A stretch of DNA of 64,000 bases from Gordonia sp. X0973. Its GTDB lineage: Bacteria; Actinomycetota; Actinomycetes; Mycobacteriales; Mycobacteriaceae. The position numbers and the translations under genes are program-made. Of the stretch, positions 11,961 through 19,996 are shown piece by piece. The notes under the pieces were generated by a model. That model saw nothing but the letters and a program-made list of their open reading frames with translations, ran no database searches and was not told where the DNA came from. Numbering within the stretch: the first letter of the stretch is position 1; each line of letters starts with the position of its first letter. The stretch spans positions 2,418,001-2,482,000 of the forward strand of contig NZ_CP054691.1 of assembly GCF_013348785.1 (NCBI RefSeq), written 5' to 3'.

Positions 11961-12410
11961 TCAGCCGACGGGGACCGGGGCCTCTTGGACGACGAAGGAG
12001 GTGATGGCGAGTTGGCCGGACACACGGTCTTGCACGGTGATCGTGTACTTGCCCGGCGACCGGTACGTCCGACGCGGGAAGGACGCCGAGCCCTGGCAGT
12101 CCTTCGACAGGTACATCGGCCAGCGCTTGCCCGGGAAGGTGATCTCGATGCCGCACCGGCGGCCGGTGACGGGCGCACCGCTCTTCGCGCGCGCCGACCA
12201 GCTCACGGCGGGGGCGAACGCGCCGCGGCCCACGTTGGTCACGCCCGCCGCGATCTTGGTGACGCCGTTGCGGTTGTAGAGCTTTCCCGGCGGCGGGGCC
12301 GAGCTGCCCAGGTCGCCGAGCGACCCCGCGAAGCGCGCCTGCGCCGGGGAGGCGGTCAGCACGGTCAACAGCGCGGCGGACGCCGCCGCGGCGGTAATGG
12401 TGCGATTCAT
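11961..12410 (-). CDS. Small secreted protein, paralogue of the next upstream gene
   Basis: A 149-residue protein with a Sec signal peptide (MNRTITAAAASAALLTVLT, then ASPAQA) and probable cleavage after AQA. The mature part has two cysteines (RRCGIEITFPG and KDCQGS) likely to pair, and a beta-rich C-terminal half ending YTITVQDRVSG. No known domain was recognised; the pattern suggests a small beta-sandwich. It shares the layout SWSAR..C.IEI.FPG..CQGS..Y.ITV.DRVSG with the gene at 12483-12965, so the two arose by duplication. The start is ATG at 12410. A long terminator-like hairpin separates the two genes, so they may be transcribed separately. Confidence 0.75.
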   Translation of the reverse strand: MNRTITAAAASAALLTVLTASPAQARFAGSLGDLGSSAPPPGKLYNRNGVTKIAAGVTNVGRGAFAPAVSWSARAKSGAPVTGRRCGIEITFPGKRWPMYLSKDCQGSASFPRRTYRSPGKYTITVQDRVSGQLAITSFVVQEAPVPVG

Positions 12411-12435
12411 CCCGGTGGTCCTCCCCCACAAAGCA

Positions 12436-12471
12436 CGGACTCCAGGTGGGAGTGTACCCACCTGGAGTCCG
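12436..12471 (-). terminator. Long perfect hairpin, probable intrinsic terminator
   Basis: An inverted repeat with 15-bp perfect arms (arm core GGACTCCAGGTGGG) and a 6-base loop begins 12 bases after the stop of the secreted-protein gene at 12483-12965. The minus-strand sequence after the stem reads GCTTTGTGGGG, a weak T tract. It ends 25 bases before the start of the second paralogue. It therefore either ends transcription between them or sets their ratio. Confidence 0.75.
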
Positions 12472-12482
12472 CTACTCGCCGA

Positions 12483-12965
12483 TTAGCCGATCCGGAACGA
12501 CTTCGAGGCCGAGGCGCCGGACACCCGGTCGACGACGGTGATCCGGTAGGTGCCTGCGTTGCGGTAGTAGTTGCTGTTGAAGCCGATGCTGCCCTGGCAG
12601 TTGGCCGTCTTCTTCGTCGGGTAGGACGTACCGGGGAAGGCGATCTCGATCTGGCAGCCGCTGCCCTTGACGATCGCGTTCGAGCGGTCGCGCGCCGACC
12701 AGCCGACACTCGGGGCGAATCCCTTGCTGTAGTAGTCCGGGCCCTGCTTCTTGCCGAACCAGTTGCCGACGGTCAGCGTGATGGAGCTTACCCCGTTGCG
12801 GGAGGTCGGGTTGCCGGGCTGCTGCGGCGCGGGGCCGCCACCCTGCGGGCCGTGCTGGAAGAGGCTGCCGAAATCGATCGGGGCCGGATCAGCGGCCGCG
12901 GGTGCGGCGACGACCGCGGTGGCGGCAGTGGCGGCGAGCAGGGCTGCGCCCAGTTTGCTGTTCAT
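12483..12965 (-). CDS. Small secreted protein, paralogue of the next downstream gene
   Basis: A 160-residue protein with a signal peptide (MNSKLGAALLAATAATAVVA) and likely cleavage after PAAA. The mature N-terminus is Gly/Pro/Gln-rich (HGPQGGGPAPQQPG). The C-terminal domain has two cysteines (GSGCQIEIAFPG and ANCQGSIGF) and ends YRITVVDRVSG. It is clearly related to its neighbour at 11961-12410. No family was recognised. The start ATG at 12965 immediately precedes the signal peptide. It lies 13 bases after the end of the plsC-like gene, in the same direction. A cell-envelope or secreted structural role is a guess. Confidence 0.75.
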   Translation of the reverse strand: MNSKLGAALLAATAATAVVAAPAAADPAPIDFGSLFQHGPQGGGPAPQQPGNPTSRNGVSSITLTVGNWFGKKQGPDYYSKGFAPSVGWSARDRSNAIVKGSGCQIEIAFPGTSYPTKKTANCQGSIGFNSNYYRNAGTYRITVVDRVSGASASKSFRIG

Positions 12966-12978
12966 GAAGTGGATTCTC

Positions 12979-13866
12979 CTAGAGGACACTGAGGGACAGT
13001 GAGTCACGGGTCTCCCGACCCGAATTCAGCCTAATCGGGGCTTTCTCCGGGGAGCCGAAGACCCTCGCCTGCGCCCGCATGGCGTCGGCGCGGCGATCCG
13101 CCGTCGGCAACATCGCGGGATGTGCGGTGACGGTGATGGTGAGCGAGCCGACGGCGAGGATGCGACGCAGCGTGTCGACCGGCTCGTCGTCGCCGATGAA
13201 GGCCGCCGCCGGGCAGGGGTGGCCGTCCTCCTCGGTGAGGGCGACGGTCATCGGCATGATCGGCGATCCCGCGTCGTGCGCCGCGCGGAAGAAGGCGGGC
13301 CGGAACGTCCCCGACGCGGCCCCGCACCACGTGGTGCCCTCGGGGAAGACGGCGACCGCGTGACCGCCGCGCAGGACGTCGGCGACCCGCTCGACGGTGC
13401 CGGGCAGCTCCCGCAACGATGCGCGGTCGATGCCGATGACCCCTACGCGGCGCGCGAGCCACCGCATCCCCGGCATCGTCAAGACCTCGGACTTCGCCAC
13501 GAACCGGGAAGGGGTGACGGCGGCGATGGCCAGGATGTCGAGGAAGGACACGTGGTTCGCGACGACCAGCCCGCCGATCGGCACCCGCGGATCGGCGTCG
13601 ATGAGCCGCCGGTCGTTGACTTTCACGGTGATCCCGAGCGCCGCCAGGACGCGACGCGACGACCAGCGGGCCAGGCGGTGCCGCCGGGCGGGGGCGATGC
13701 GCCAGGCCACCGGGGCGAGGAGCGCCAGGCCGCAGAGCACCACCAGCAGGCGGGTGATGCGCCAGGCGACGCGCGTCCGGCCGGCCCGCCGGCGGGGCGG
13801 GTGCGCACAGCCGCTGGTGCACCCGGAGACCGGGAACCAGGCGTGGCGACCCACTCGACCGGTCAT
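12979..13866 (-). CDS. PlsC-family 1-acyl-glycerol-3-phosphate (or lyso-lipid) acyltransferase
   Basis: A 295-residue membrane-associated O-acyltransferase. A hydrophobic helix (LLVVLCGLALLAPVAW) lies at about residues 40-56. The catalytic NHVSFLD box follows at about 104 and the FPEGTTW box later. The family esterifies a hydroxyl with an acyl chain from acyl-CoA or acyl-ACP. The ATG at 13866 lies one base past the stop of the PF13444-type N-acyltransferase gene, so the pair is co-translated. That pairing resembles OlsB-OlsA of ornithine lipid synthesis. It is the homologue of M. tuberculosis Rv3026c. Confidence 0.87.
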   Translation of the reverse strand: MTGRVGRHAWFPVSGCTSGCAHPPRRRAGRTRVAWRITRLLVVLCGLALLAPVAWRIAPARRHRLARWSSRRVLAALGITVKVNDRRLIDADPRVPIGGLVVANHVSFLDILAIAAVTPSRFVAKSEVLTMPGMRWLARRVGVIGIDRASLRELPGTVERVADVLRGGHAVAVFPEGTTWCGAASGTFRPAFFRAAHDAGSPIMPMTVALTEEDGHPCPAAAFIGDDEPVDTLRRILAVGSLTITVTAHPAMLPTADRRADAMRAQARVFGSPEKAPIRLNSGRETRDSLSLSVL

Positions 13867-13867
13867 G

Positions 13868-14704
13868 TCAGGCCTGCTCGCTCAGCCGGCGCACCGTCTC
13901 GGTGAGCCGTTGCCGGTAGCGCGAATCCGCGTCGTTGCTGGCCAACACGGTGAGGAAGTCGCCGCAGTCGAAGACCGGGTCGATCGCCGGGTCGCCGCAC
14001 ACCCGCGCCCCCAGGCGGAGGTATCCGCGCATCAGCGGCGGGATCACCAACCGGGCCGGCGGATCGATCTCGTCGATCCCGACCCCGTCGATCACCGAAC
14101 CGCCGTGTGGCGCGGCCGGCCACTGCGCCGCGTACTTCTGGCGCAGCTCGTCGCGGATACCGCGCAGGGCGCTGCCGCGCACGGTTCCCGGATACGAGAG
14201 CGGGACCGACACGCATCCCATCAGGTAGGCGTTGCCCGATTCCTCCACGTAGGCGAGCACCGCGGCCCACATCAGCGCGGTCACCGATCCGTTGCGCTGC
14301 CCGCGCGCGACAGCGGCACGTCCCATCTCGACGGTTTGCGACTCGATGGGCGCCAGGTGCTCGAGCGCGAACTCGCCGCCGCTGTACCAGCCACCCGCTG
14401 CGATGGCCCGCAGCGGCGCGAGCAGCCGGGCGCACCCGACGAGGTCGCCGGTCTGCTCGTCGCGAACCAGCAGGTGTTCGCAGAACTCGTCGAATCGGTC
14501 GGCGTCCAGACGTGTGGCGGAGTCGCCGATCGCCTCGGAGAAGCCGGGCTCGGAGGTGAAGACGTCGTAGCGCAGTCGCTGCGCCGCCACGATGTCGTCT
14601 GCGTCGGTGGACAGCCAGACAGAAAAGCCGCCTCCTCCGAAGAGGCGACGGCTCGATTGCGGGGCGGCCGCACGCGCGGCCGTCGGGACATTGATTACTG
14701 TCAT
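13868..14704 (-). CDS. GNAT-fold N-acyltransferase, OlsB/hemolysin-like
   Basis: A 278-residue protein of the acetyltransferase-5 (PF13444-like) type. The signature AQRLRYDVF, then [11 protein letters not shown] and LVGCARLL, matches the family containing the ornithine N-acyltransferase Ols[14 protein letters not shown] is the acyl-donor-binding stretch. It probably transfers an acyl chain to an amino group. The following PlsC-like gene would supply the second acyl transfer. The start is ATG at 14704, preceded by GAGG. The homologue is Rv3027c. The substrate is not known. Confidence 0.82.
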   Translation of the reverse strand: MTVINVPTAARAAAPQSSRRLFGGGGFSVWLSTDADDIVAAQRLRYDVFTSEPGFSEAIGDSATRLDADRFDEFCEHLLVRDEQTGDLVGCARLLAPLRAIAAGGWYSGGEFALEHLAPIESQTVEMGRAAVARGQRNGSVTALMWAAVLAYVEESGNAYLMGCVSVPLSYPGTVRGSALRGIRDELRQKYAAQWPAAPHGGSVIDGVGIDEIDPPARLVIPPLMRGYLRLGARVCGDPAIDPVFDCGDFLTVLASNDADSRYRQRLTETVRRLSEQA

Positions 14705-14794
14705 GCCCTCATGGAATCGGGGGCAGGCGACGCCACGGCCACCCGCACGTGTCATGTCGGGGTCGCCGAAGTGAAAACCGGACGGAAAAGACGA

Positions 14795-14827
14795 ACCCCC
14801 GGCCAACGCGAGGCGTCGGCCGGGGGT
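14795..14827 (-). terminator. Hairpin after etfA, likely terminator of the etfBA operon
   Basis: Arms ACCCCCGGCC and GGCCGGGGGT pair perfectly around a 13-base centre. The stem starts 20 bases after the etfA stop. On the minus strand the 3' side is followed by TCGTCTTTTCCG, a short T-rich tract. It separates etfA from the downstream acyltransferase gene. Confidence 0.8.
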
Positions 14828-14846
14828 TTCGCGGTACGGCGAGCGC

Positions 14847-15803
14847 TTACTTGCGCTTGTTGATCTCCTCGGTGAGCTGCGGAGCAACGTCGAACAGGTC
14901 GCCGACGACGCCGAAGTCGCTGATCTCGAAGATCGGCGCTTCCTCGTCCTTGTTGACGGCGACGATCGTCTTCGACGTCTGCATGCCGGCGCGGTGCTGG
15001 ATGGCACCCGAGATACCCAGGGCGATGTACAGCTGCGGCGACACGGTCTTGCCGGTCTGACCGACCTGGAACTGGCCCGGGTAGTAGCCCGAGTCGACCG
15101 CCGCGCGCGAGGCGCCGACGGCGGCACCGAGCGAGTCGGCCAGCGCCTCGACGACCGAGAACTTCTCCGCGCTGCCGACGCCGCGGCCGCCGGAGACGAC
15201 GATCGAGGCCTCGGTGAGCTCGGGGCGGTCGCCGCCGACGTTCGGCTCGACCTTGGTGATCTTCACGGCGTTCTCCGCCTGGGCCGGGACCTCGATGTCG
15301 ACGCGCTCGCCGGCACCGGCCGCGGGGGCGGCCTCGACAGCACCGGGGCGCACCGAGATGACCGGCACGTCGCCCTTGGCCTGGGCGTCGACGGTGAAGG
15401 CGCCACCGAAGATCGAGTGGACGGCGTTGCCGCCCTCCTTGACCTCGATGACGTCGGCGAGGACGCCCGAGCCGAGGCGGACCGCCAGGCGACCGGCGAC
15501 CTCTTTGCCGTCGGTGGTGGCGGCGACGATGACGCCGGCGGGCGAGGCGGACTCGGCGATCGCCGAGAGCACGTCGACCTTCGGCGAGACCAGCACGGTG
15601 GCGGCCTCGTCGGACTCGGCGACGTAGACCTTCTCCGCACCGGCCGCGGCCAGGTCGGAGAGGATCGCGTCGGCGCCACCGGGGGCACCGACGACGACCG
15701 CCGACGGGGAACCGAGCGCACGCGCGGCGGTGATCAGCTCCGAGGTGACCTTCTTCAGCCCACCCTCGGTGTCCCGCTCAACGAGAACGAGTACTTCAGC
15801 CAT
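14847..15803 (-). CDS. etfA: Electron transfer flavoprotein alpha subunit
   Basis: The FAD-carrying subunit that passes electrons from acyl-CoA dehydrogenases to the quinone pool. The 318-residue protein begins [19 protein letters not shown]. The C-terminal FAD domain shows [37 protein letters not shown] and [12 protein letters not shown]. Length and motifs are standard. It follows etfB by 41 bases in one operon and ends in a clear hairpin. The homologue is Rv3028c (fixB). Confidence 0.97.
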   Translation of the reverse strand: MAEVLVLVERDTEGGLKKVTSELITAARALGSPSAVVVGAPGGADAILSDLAAAGAEKVYVAESDEAATVLVSPKVDVLSAIAESASPAGVIVAATTDGKEVAGRLAVRLGSGVLADVIEVKEGGNAVHSIFGGAFTVDAQAKGDVPVISVRPGAVEAAPAAGAGERVDIEVPAQAENAVKITKVEPNVGGDRPELTEASIVVSGGRGVGSAEKFSVVEALADSLGAAVGASRAAVDSGYYPGQFQVGQTGKTVSPQLYIALGISGAIQHRAGMQTSKTIVAVNKDEEAPIFEISDFGVVGDLFDVAPQLTEEINKRK

Positions 15804-15844
15804 GTGTTTTTCTCCTGAGGTTCAGTGTCGATTGGGGGTGGGCG

Positions 15845-16627
15845 CTAGACGATCTTCTGCGCGACCAGGTACTCGGCGATCTTCGTGCCGCCGTCGCCCT
15901 CGTCGGTGACGCGCTCGCCGGCCTGCTTGGCGGGCTTCGGGTTCACCCCGGTGACGGTCGACGCGGCGTTCGCCAGACCGACGTCGCCGGCCTCGACGTC
16001 GATGTCGGCGAGGGAGACCACGGCGATCTCCTTCTTCTTGGCGGCCATGATGCCCTTGAACGACGGGAAGCGCGGCTCGTTGATCTTCTCGTTGACGCTC
16101 ACGATCGCGGGAAGCGCGCCCGCGACGGTGAAGATGCCCTCGTCGGTCTCGCGCTCACCGGTCAGGTTCTCGCCGTCGACGGTCAGCGACCGCAGCGAGG
16201 TGAGGTGCGGCAGCTCGAGGTACTCGGCGATCATGGCCGGGACGGCACCCACGCCGCCGTCGGTGGCCTGGTTGCCGGCGATGACGAGTTCGACGCCCTC
16301 GACGGTGCCGAGCGCGCGGGCCAGCACGTAGGCGGTCTGGACGGCGTCGGAGCCGTGCAGCGCCTCGTCCTGGATGTGGATCGCCTTGTCGGCGCCCATC
16401 GACAGCGCCTTGCGGATCGCCTCGGTGGCCTTCTCGGGACCGGCCGACAGCACGGTCACCTCGCCGCCGTTGGCCTCTTTGATCTGCAGCGCTGCTTCGA
16501 CGGCCTTCTCGTTGATCTCGTCGATCACCGGGTCGATCTCGCGATCGAGGGTGAAGTCGCTGTCGTTGAGCTTGCGCTCCGAGCCAGAGTCGGGCACCTG
16601 CTTGATGAGTACGACAATGTTTGTCAT
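15845..16627 (-). CDS. etfB: Electron transfer flavoprotein beta subunit
   Basis: The AMP-binding partner of EtfA. The 260-residue protein starts MTNIVVLIKQVPDS and contains LSMGADKAIHI and the adenine-nucleotide loop AGNQATDGGVGAVPAM. The family signature around VNEKINEPRFPSFKGIM is present. It is first in the etfBA operon. A short palindrome (16664-16680) and a second one (CGTTCCGCGAACG, 16718-16730) lie upstream and may bind regulators. The homologue is Rv3029c (fixA). Confidence 0.97.
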   Translation of the reverse strand: MTNIVVLIKQVPDSGSERKLNDSDFTLDREIDPVIDEINEKAVEAALQIKEANGGEVTVLSAGPEKATEAIRKALSMGADKAIHIQDEALHGSDAVQTAYVLARALGTVEGVELVIAGNQATDGGVGAVPAMIAEYLELPHLTSLRSLTVDGENLTGERETDEGIFTVAGALPAIVSVNEKINEPRFPSFKGIMAAKKKEIAVVSLADIDVEAGDVGLANAASTVTGVNPKPAKQAGERVTDEGDGGTKIAEYLVAQKIV

Positions 16628-16663
16628 GGGTCTACATCGACCTCCTGCATCGGGTGAGGCGTC

Positions 16664-16680
16664 TTACCAGCGCGGTAAGG
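16664..16680. promoter_or_regulatory. Palindrome upstream of etfB, candidate operator
   Basis: CTTACC and GGTAAG flank a 5-base centre, 37-53 bases upstream of the etfB start, within the 158-bp divergent gap to the VOC-family gene. The 17-bp size is typical of a dimeric regulator site. The regulator is unknown. Another palindrome of 13 bp sits at 16718-16730. Confidence 0.4.
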
Positions 16681-16785
16681 CCATTAGGGTCGCCCAACAC
16701 TGTAACGTGTCACCTCCGTTCCGCGAACGCGGCGTACCTCACAACGGCCACATTCCGCACGCGCCCCGTCGACTAGCGTTGAGCC

Positions 16786-17136
16786 ATGACGATTTCTGTT
16801 GGCATGATCACCTTCGACACGACCGATGCGCTCGCGCTGGCGCGGTGGTGGGCCAAGCAGACCGGCGGCCGGATCCTGGAAGAGAACGACGGGTGGTTCG
16901 TCACCGTCTCGACCGGCGAGGGCAAACCGCTACTCGCCTTCCAGAAGGTCGAGGACCCCACGCCCGGTAAGAATCGGATCCATCTCGATCTGGCGTCGCC
17001 GGACCGGGAAGCCGAAGTAGCCCGACTACTCGACGACGGTGCGACCCTCGTCGCCCGGCGGGAGATGCCCGGCTTCGAGTGGGCGACTCTGGCCGACCCG
17101 GACGGCAACCAATTCTGCGTCTCCGGCCCGCACTAG
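16786..17136 (+). CDS. VOC (glyoxalase/bleomycin-resistance) superfamily protein
   Basis: A 116-residue single-domain protein with the vicinal-oxygen-chelate fold. NRIHLDLASPDREAEVARL and WATLADPDGNQFCV are typical of glyoxalase-like members. The conserved His in RIHLDL and Asp-Pro-Asp-Gly-Asn near the C-terminus are consistent with the family. The role is unknown. It is divergent from etfB and convergent with the following small membrane protein. Confidence 0.82.
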   Translation: MTISVGMITFDTTDALALARWWAKQTGGRILEENDGWFVTVSTGEGKPLLAFQKVEDPTPGKNRIHLDLASPDREAEVARLLDDGATLVARREMPGFEWATLADPDGNQFCVSGPH

Positions 17137-17164
17137 GACTAGACCGGACCGGGCGCGCCGCCGC

Positions 17165-17569
17165 TCACCGCGGCACGACCTGGTCGACCAGGTAGAGGCC
17201 GAGGAAGAAGCCGGCCGCCGCCAGGGCGATGCCGATGAGCGGCCAGCAGAACATCACCTTGCGGCGGACGGCGCCGAAGATCGTGCCGCCGATCGCGACG
17301 ATGATGCCCATACCCGCGCCGACCCAGACGGCCAGCATTCCCCAGCCGACGAGATTCTCCCGGCAGCCGGTGCCCGATCCACACGGATCGGTCGCCATCG
17401 CGAAGAACAACGAGAAGAACAGCGTGAACGCGCACCCGATCCCGAGAGCCGCGAAGGCGAGGACCGTGACGACGATGTCGGCGATCCGGGCACCGCTCGT
17501 CTTGGGGGCCGGAATCGGTGTCGCGGGCGCCCAGCCGGCAGGGACGGGCGGAACAGGATTCATCGTCAT
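17165..17569 (-). CDS. Small membrane protein with three predicted helices
   Basis: A 134-residue protein with a proline-rich N-terminus (VPPVPAGWAPATPIPAP) and three hydrophobic segments at about residues 33-60, 74-100 and 108-130. A loop with two cysteines (DPCGSGTGC) lies between helices 1 and 2. No family was recognised. The start is ATG at 17569 or 17563; neither has a strong ribosome-binding site. It is divergent from the methyltransferase gene at 17664. Confidence 0.6.
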   Translation of the reverse strand: MTMNPVPPVPAGWAPATPIPAPKTSGARIADIVVTVLAFAALGIGCAFTLFFSLFFAMATDPCGSGTGCRENLVGWGMLAVWVGAGMGIIVAIGGTIFGAVRRKVMFCWPLIGIALAAAGFFLGLYLVDQVVPR

Positions 17570-17663
17570 AAGTCCAGAGTGCTCCCGCGGTGGAGAAAAG
17601 AACATGGGGATAGATACTCAATCCCCGTCGGCCGAGAAACGCCACCCCTACTACCCTCTTCAG

Positions 17664-18449
17664 ATGATGAGTGAAACACCAGCATCCGACGCGGGTACGC
17701 CCGATCCTTCCGCCACCCTGGCGCTGACGGGCGAGCGCACCGTGCCCGGCATCCCGGAGGAGAACTACTGGTTCCGCCGCCACGAGGTGGCCTACGAGTA
17801 CATCGCCGACCTCGTCGACGGCCGCGACGTCCTCGAGGCCGGTTCCGGCGAGGGCTACGGCGCCGACCTGCTCTCACGTCGCGCCCGCAGCGTCGTCTGC
17901 GTCGACTACGACGAGACCGCCGTCGAGCACACCCGGGCCCGCTACCCACGGCTGACGGTGCACCAGGGGAACCTGATCGACCTGCCGCTGGACGACGAAT
18001 CCGTCGACGTGGTGGTGAACTTCCAGGTCATCGAGCATCTATGGGATCAGCCGGCCTTCGTCGCCGAGTGTCACCGCGTCCTGCGCCCGGGCGGTCGGCT
18101 GCTGATGTCGACGCCCAACCGGATCACGTTCACGCCGGGCAGCGACACCCCGGTCAACCCGTTCCACACCCGCGAGCTCAACGCGATGGAGATGACCGAA
18201 CTCCTCGTCGACGGCGGCTTCGACGTCGAGCAGATGCTCGGCGTGCACCACGGACCCGCGCTGGCCGAACTCGACGCGAAGTGGGACGGCTCGATCATCG
18301 ACGCCCAGATCCGGCGCGCGCTCGCCGACGAGCCGTGGCCGGCGGCACTCGCCGACGACGTCGCCGCGGTCACCACCGCCGACTTCGCGATCCGGCCCGG
18401 TGACGTGGACGCCAGCCTCGACCTGTTCGCGATCGCGACCCGCCGATGA
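17664..18449 (+). CDS. SAM-dependent methyltransferase of the methylglucose-polysaccharide cluster
   Basis: A 261-residue class I methyltransferase. The SAM-binding motif is VLEAGSGEGYGADLL with the acidic VVCVDYDE; VNFQVIEHLWDQ and VLRPGGRLLMSTPNR complete the fold. The family resemblance is to M. tuberculosis Rv3030, which is linked to 6-O-methylglucose lipopolysaccharide synthesis. The stop overlaps the GH57 gene start (ATGA), and the GT4 gene follows with GTGA. The three therefore form a coupled operon for methylated alpha-glucan synthesis. The start at 17664 is one of two adjacent ATGs. The exact position methylated is not known from sequence. Confidence 0.87.
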   Translation: MMSETPASDAGTPDPSATLALTGERTVPGIPEENYWFRRHEVAYEYIADLVDGRDVLEAGSGEGYGADLLSRRARSVVCVDYDETAVEHTRARYPRLTVHQGNLIDLPLDDESVDVVVNFQVIEHLWDQPAFVAECHRVLRPGGRLLMSTPNRITFTPGSDTPVNPFHTRELNAMEMTELLVDGGFDVEQMLGVHHGPALAELDAKWDGSIIDAQIRRALADEPWPAALADDVAAVTTADFAIRPGDVDASLDLFAIATRR

Positions 18450-19996
18450 CCCCCTCCGTTCCCGCCGGGGTGCCGGGCCAGTTCACGCTGGTCCTGCACT
18501 CCCACCTGCCGTGGCTCGCCAACCACGGGCGGTGGCCGGTCGGCGAGGAATGGCTCTACCAATCCTGGGCCGCCAGCTATCAGCCGGTGTTCGCCGTGTT
18601 GCGCGGGCTGGCCGACGACGGATTCACCGACGTCCTGTCGCTCGGCATCACCCCGGTCCTCGCCGCCCAGCTCGACGACCCGCACTGCGCGTCGTCGATG
18701 TACGAGTGGCTGGCCAACTGGCAGCTGCGGGCGATGGAATTGGCCACCGACCGCGACCCGGTGCGCGCCGCGGCGGGTGGCGCGCATTTCCGCGACGCCG
18801 GTGCCGCGATCGCCGACTTCGAACGGCATTGGCGCCACGGCGCGTCGCCGGCCATCCGCGCGTTGGCGTCGTCGGGAATCATCGAATTGCTCGGCGGGCC
18901 GTTGGCCCACCCGTTCGCGCCGCTGCTCGACGCCCGGATGCGCCAATTCTCCCTCGGCGAGGGCCTGGCCGACGCGCACCGTCGCTGGGGCCACACCCCG
19001 ACCGGGATCTGGGCCCCGGAATGCGCCTTCGACCCGGGTATGGAGTTCGAGTACGCCGACGCCGGCGTCGGCCACTTCATGGTGGACGGCCCGACCCTGC
19101 ACGGCGACACCGCATTGGGTCGCCCGGTCGGCGACACCGACGTCGTCGCCTTCGGCCGCGATCTCACGGTCAGCTACCGCGTCTGGTCCCCGAAGTCGGG
19201 CTATCCCGGGCACGGCGCCTACCGCGACTTCCACACCTATGACCACGACTCCGGGCTTAAGCTCGCCCGCGTCACCGGGCGGACCGTCGACGGACCGGAC
19301 AAGGCGCCCTACGATCCGGACCGCGTCGACGCCGTCATCGACAAGCACGTCGAGGACTTCGTCGCCACCGTGCGCGACCGCCTCATCGCCGAATCCGACC
19401 GAATCGGACGGCCCGCGCACGTCGTCGCCGCCTTCGACACCGAGCTGTTCGGCCACTGGTGGTTCGAGGGCCCGACGTGGCTCGACCGCGTCCTGCGCCG
19501 CCTACCGGAGGCCGGCGTGTCCGTCGGCTCGCTTGCGACCGCGCGCGAACGCGGCTACGTCGGCGATCCCGTCGACCTCCCGCCCTCGTCGTGGGGGTCG
19601 GGCAAGGATTGGCGCGTGTGGGCGGGTCCGCAGGTCCAGCACTTCGTTGACCTGAACGCCGAGGTCGTCGACACCGCGCTGACCACGGTCGACAAACGGG
19701 AACAGCACGACGCCCGCGACCGGGTCAACGACCAAATCCTGCGCGAGACGCTGATGACCGTCGCGTCGGACTGGCCGTTCATGGTCTCCAAGGACACCGC
19801 CGCCGGCTATGCCACCGACCGCGCCCACAAGCACGCCCACGCGACGCGGGAGATCGCCGACGCCGCCGCGCGCGGCCGCGAGTCCTCGGCCCGCGCGCTG
19901 GCCGACGGCTGGTTCGCCGCGGACAACCTGTTCGCCGACCTCGACGCCCGCCGCCTGCCCGGTCCCGAGGCGTACGCGAAGGGAGAAGGTCGGTGA
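18446..19996 (+). CDS. GH57 family 1,4-alpha-glucan branching enzyme
   Basis: A 516-residue GH57 enzyme that introduces alpha-1,6 branches. The N-terminal motif LHSHLPWLANHGRWP is characteristic. The catalytic nucleophile Glu lies in GIWAPECAF, and the general acid/base Asp in FDTELFGHWWFEG. Length suits the family. It is coupled to the upstream methyltransferase and the downstream GT4 by 4-base overlaps. The homologue is Rv3031, in the locus associated with methylglucose lipopolysaccharide and glycogen. Confidence 0.93.
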   Translation: MTPSVPAGVPGQFTLVLHSHLPWLANHGRWPVGEEWLYQSWAASYQPVFAVLRGLADDGFTDVLSLGITPVLAAQLDDPHCASSMYEWLANWQLRAMELATDRDPVRAAAGGAHFRDAGAAIADFERHWRHGASPAIRALASSGIIELLGGPLAHPFAPLLDARMRQFSLGEGLADAHRRWGHTPTGIWAPECAFDPGMEFEYADAGVGHFMVDGPTLHGDTALGRPVGDTDVVAFGRDLTVSYRVWSPKSGYPGHGAYRDFHTYDHDSGLKLARVTGRTVDGPDKAPYDPDRVDAVIDKHVEDFVATVRDRLIAESDRIGRPAHVVAAFDTELFGHWWFEGPTWLDRVLRRLPEAGVSVGSLATARERGYVGDPVDLPPSSWGSGKDWRVWAGPQVQHFVDLNAEVVDTALTTVDKREQHDARDRVNDQILRETLMTVASDWPFMVSKDTAAGYATDRAHKHAHATREIADAAARGRESSARALADGWFAADNLFADLDARRLPGPEAYAKGEGR

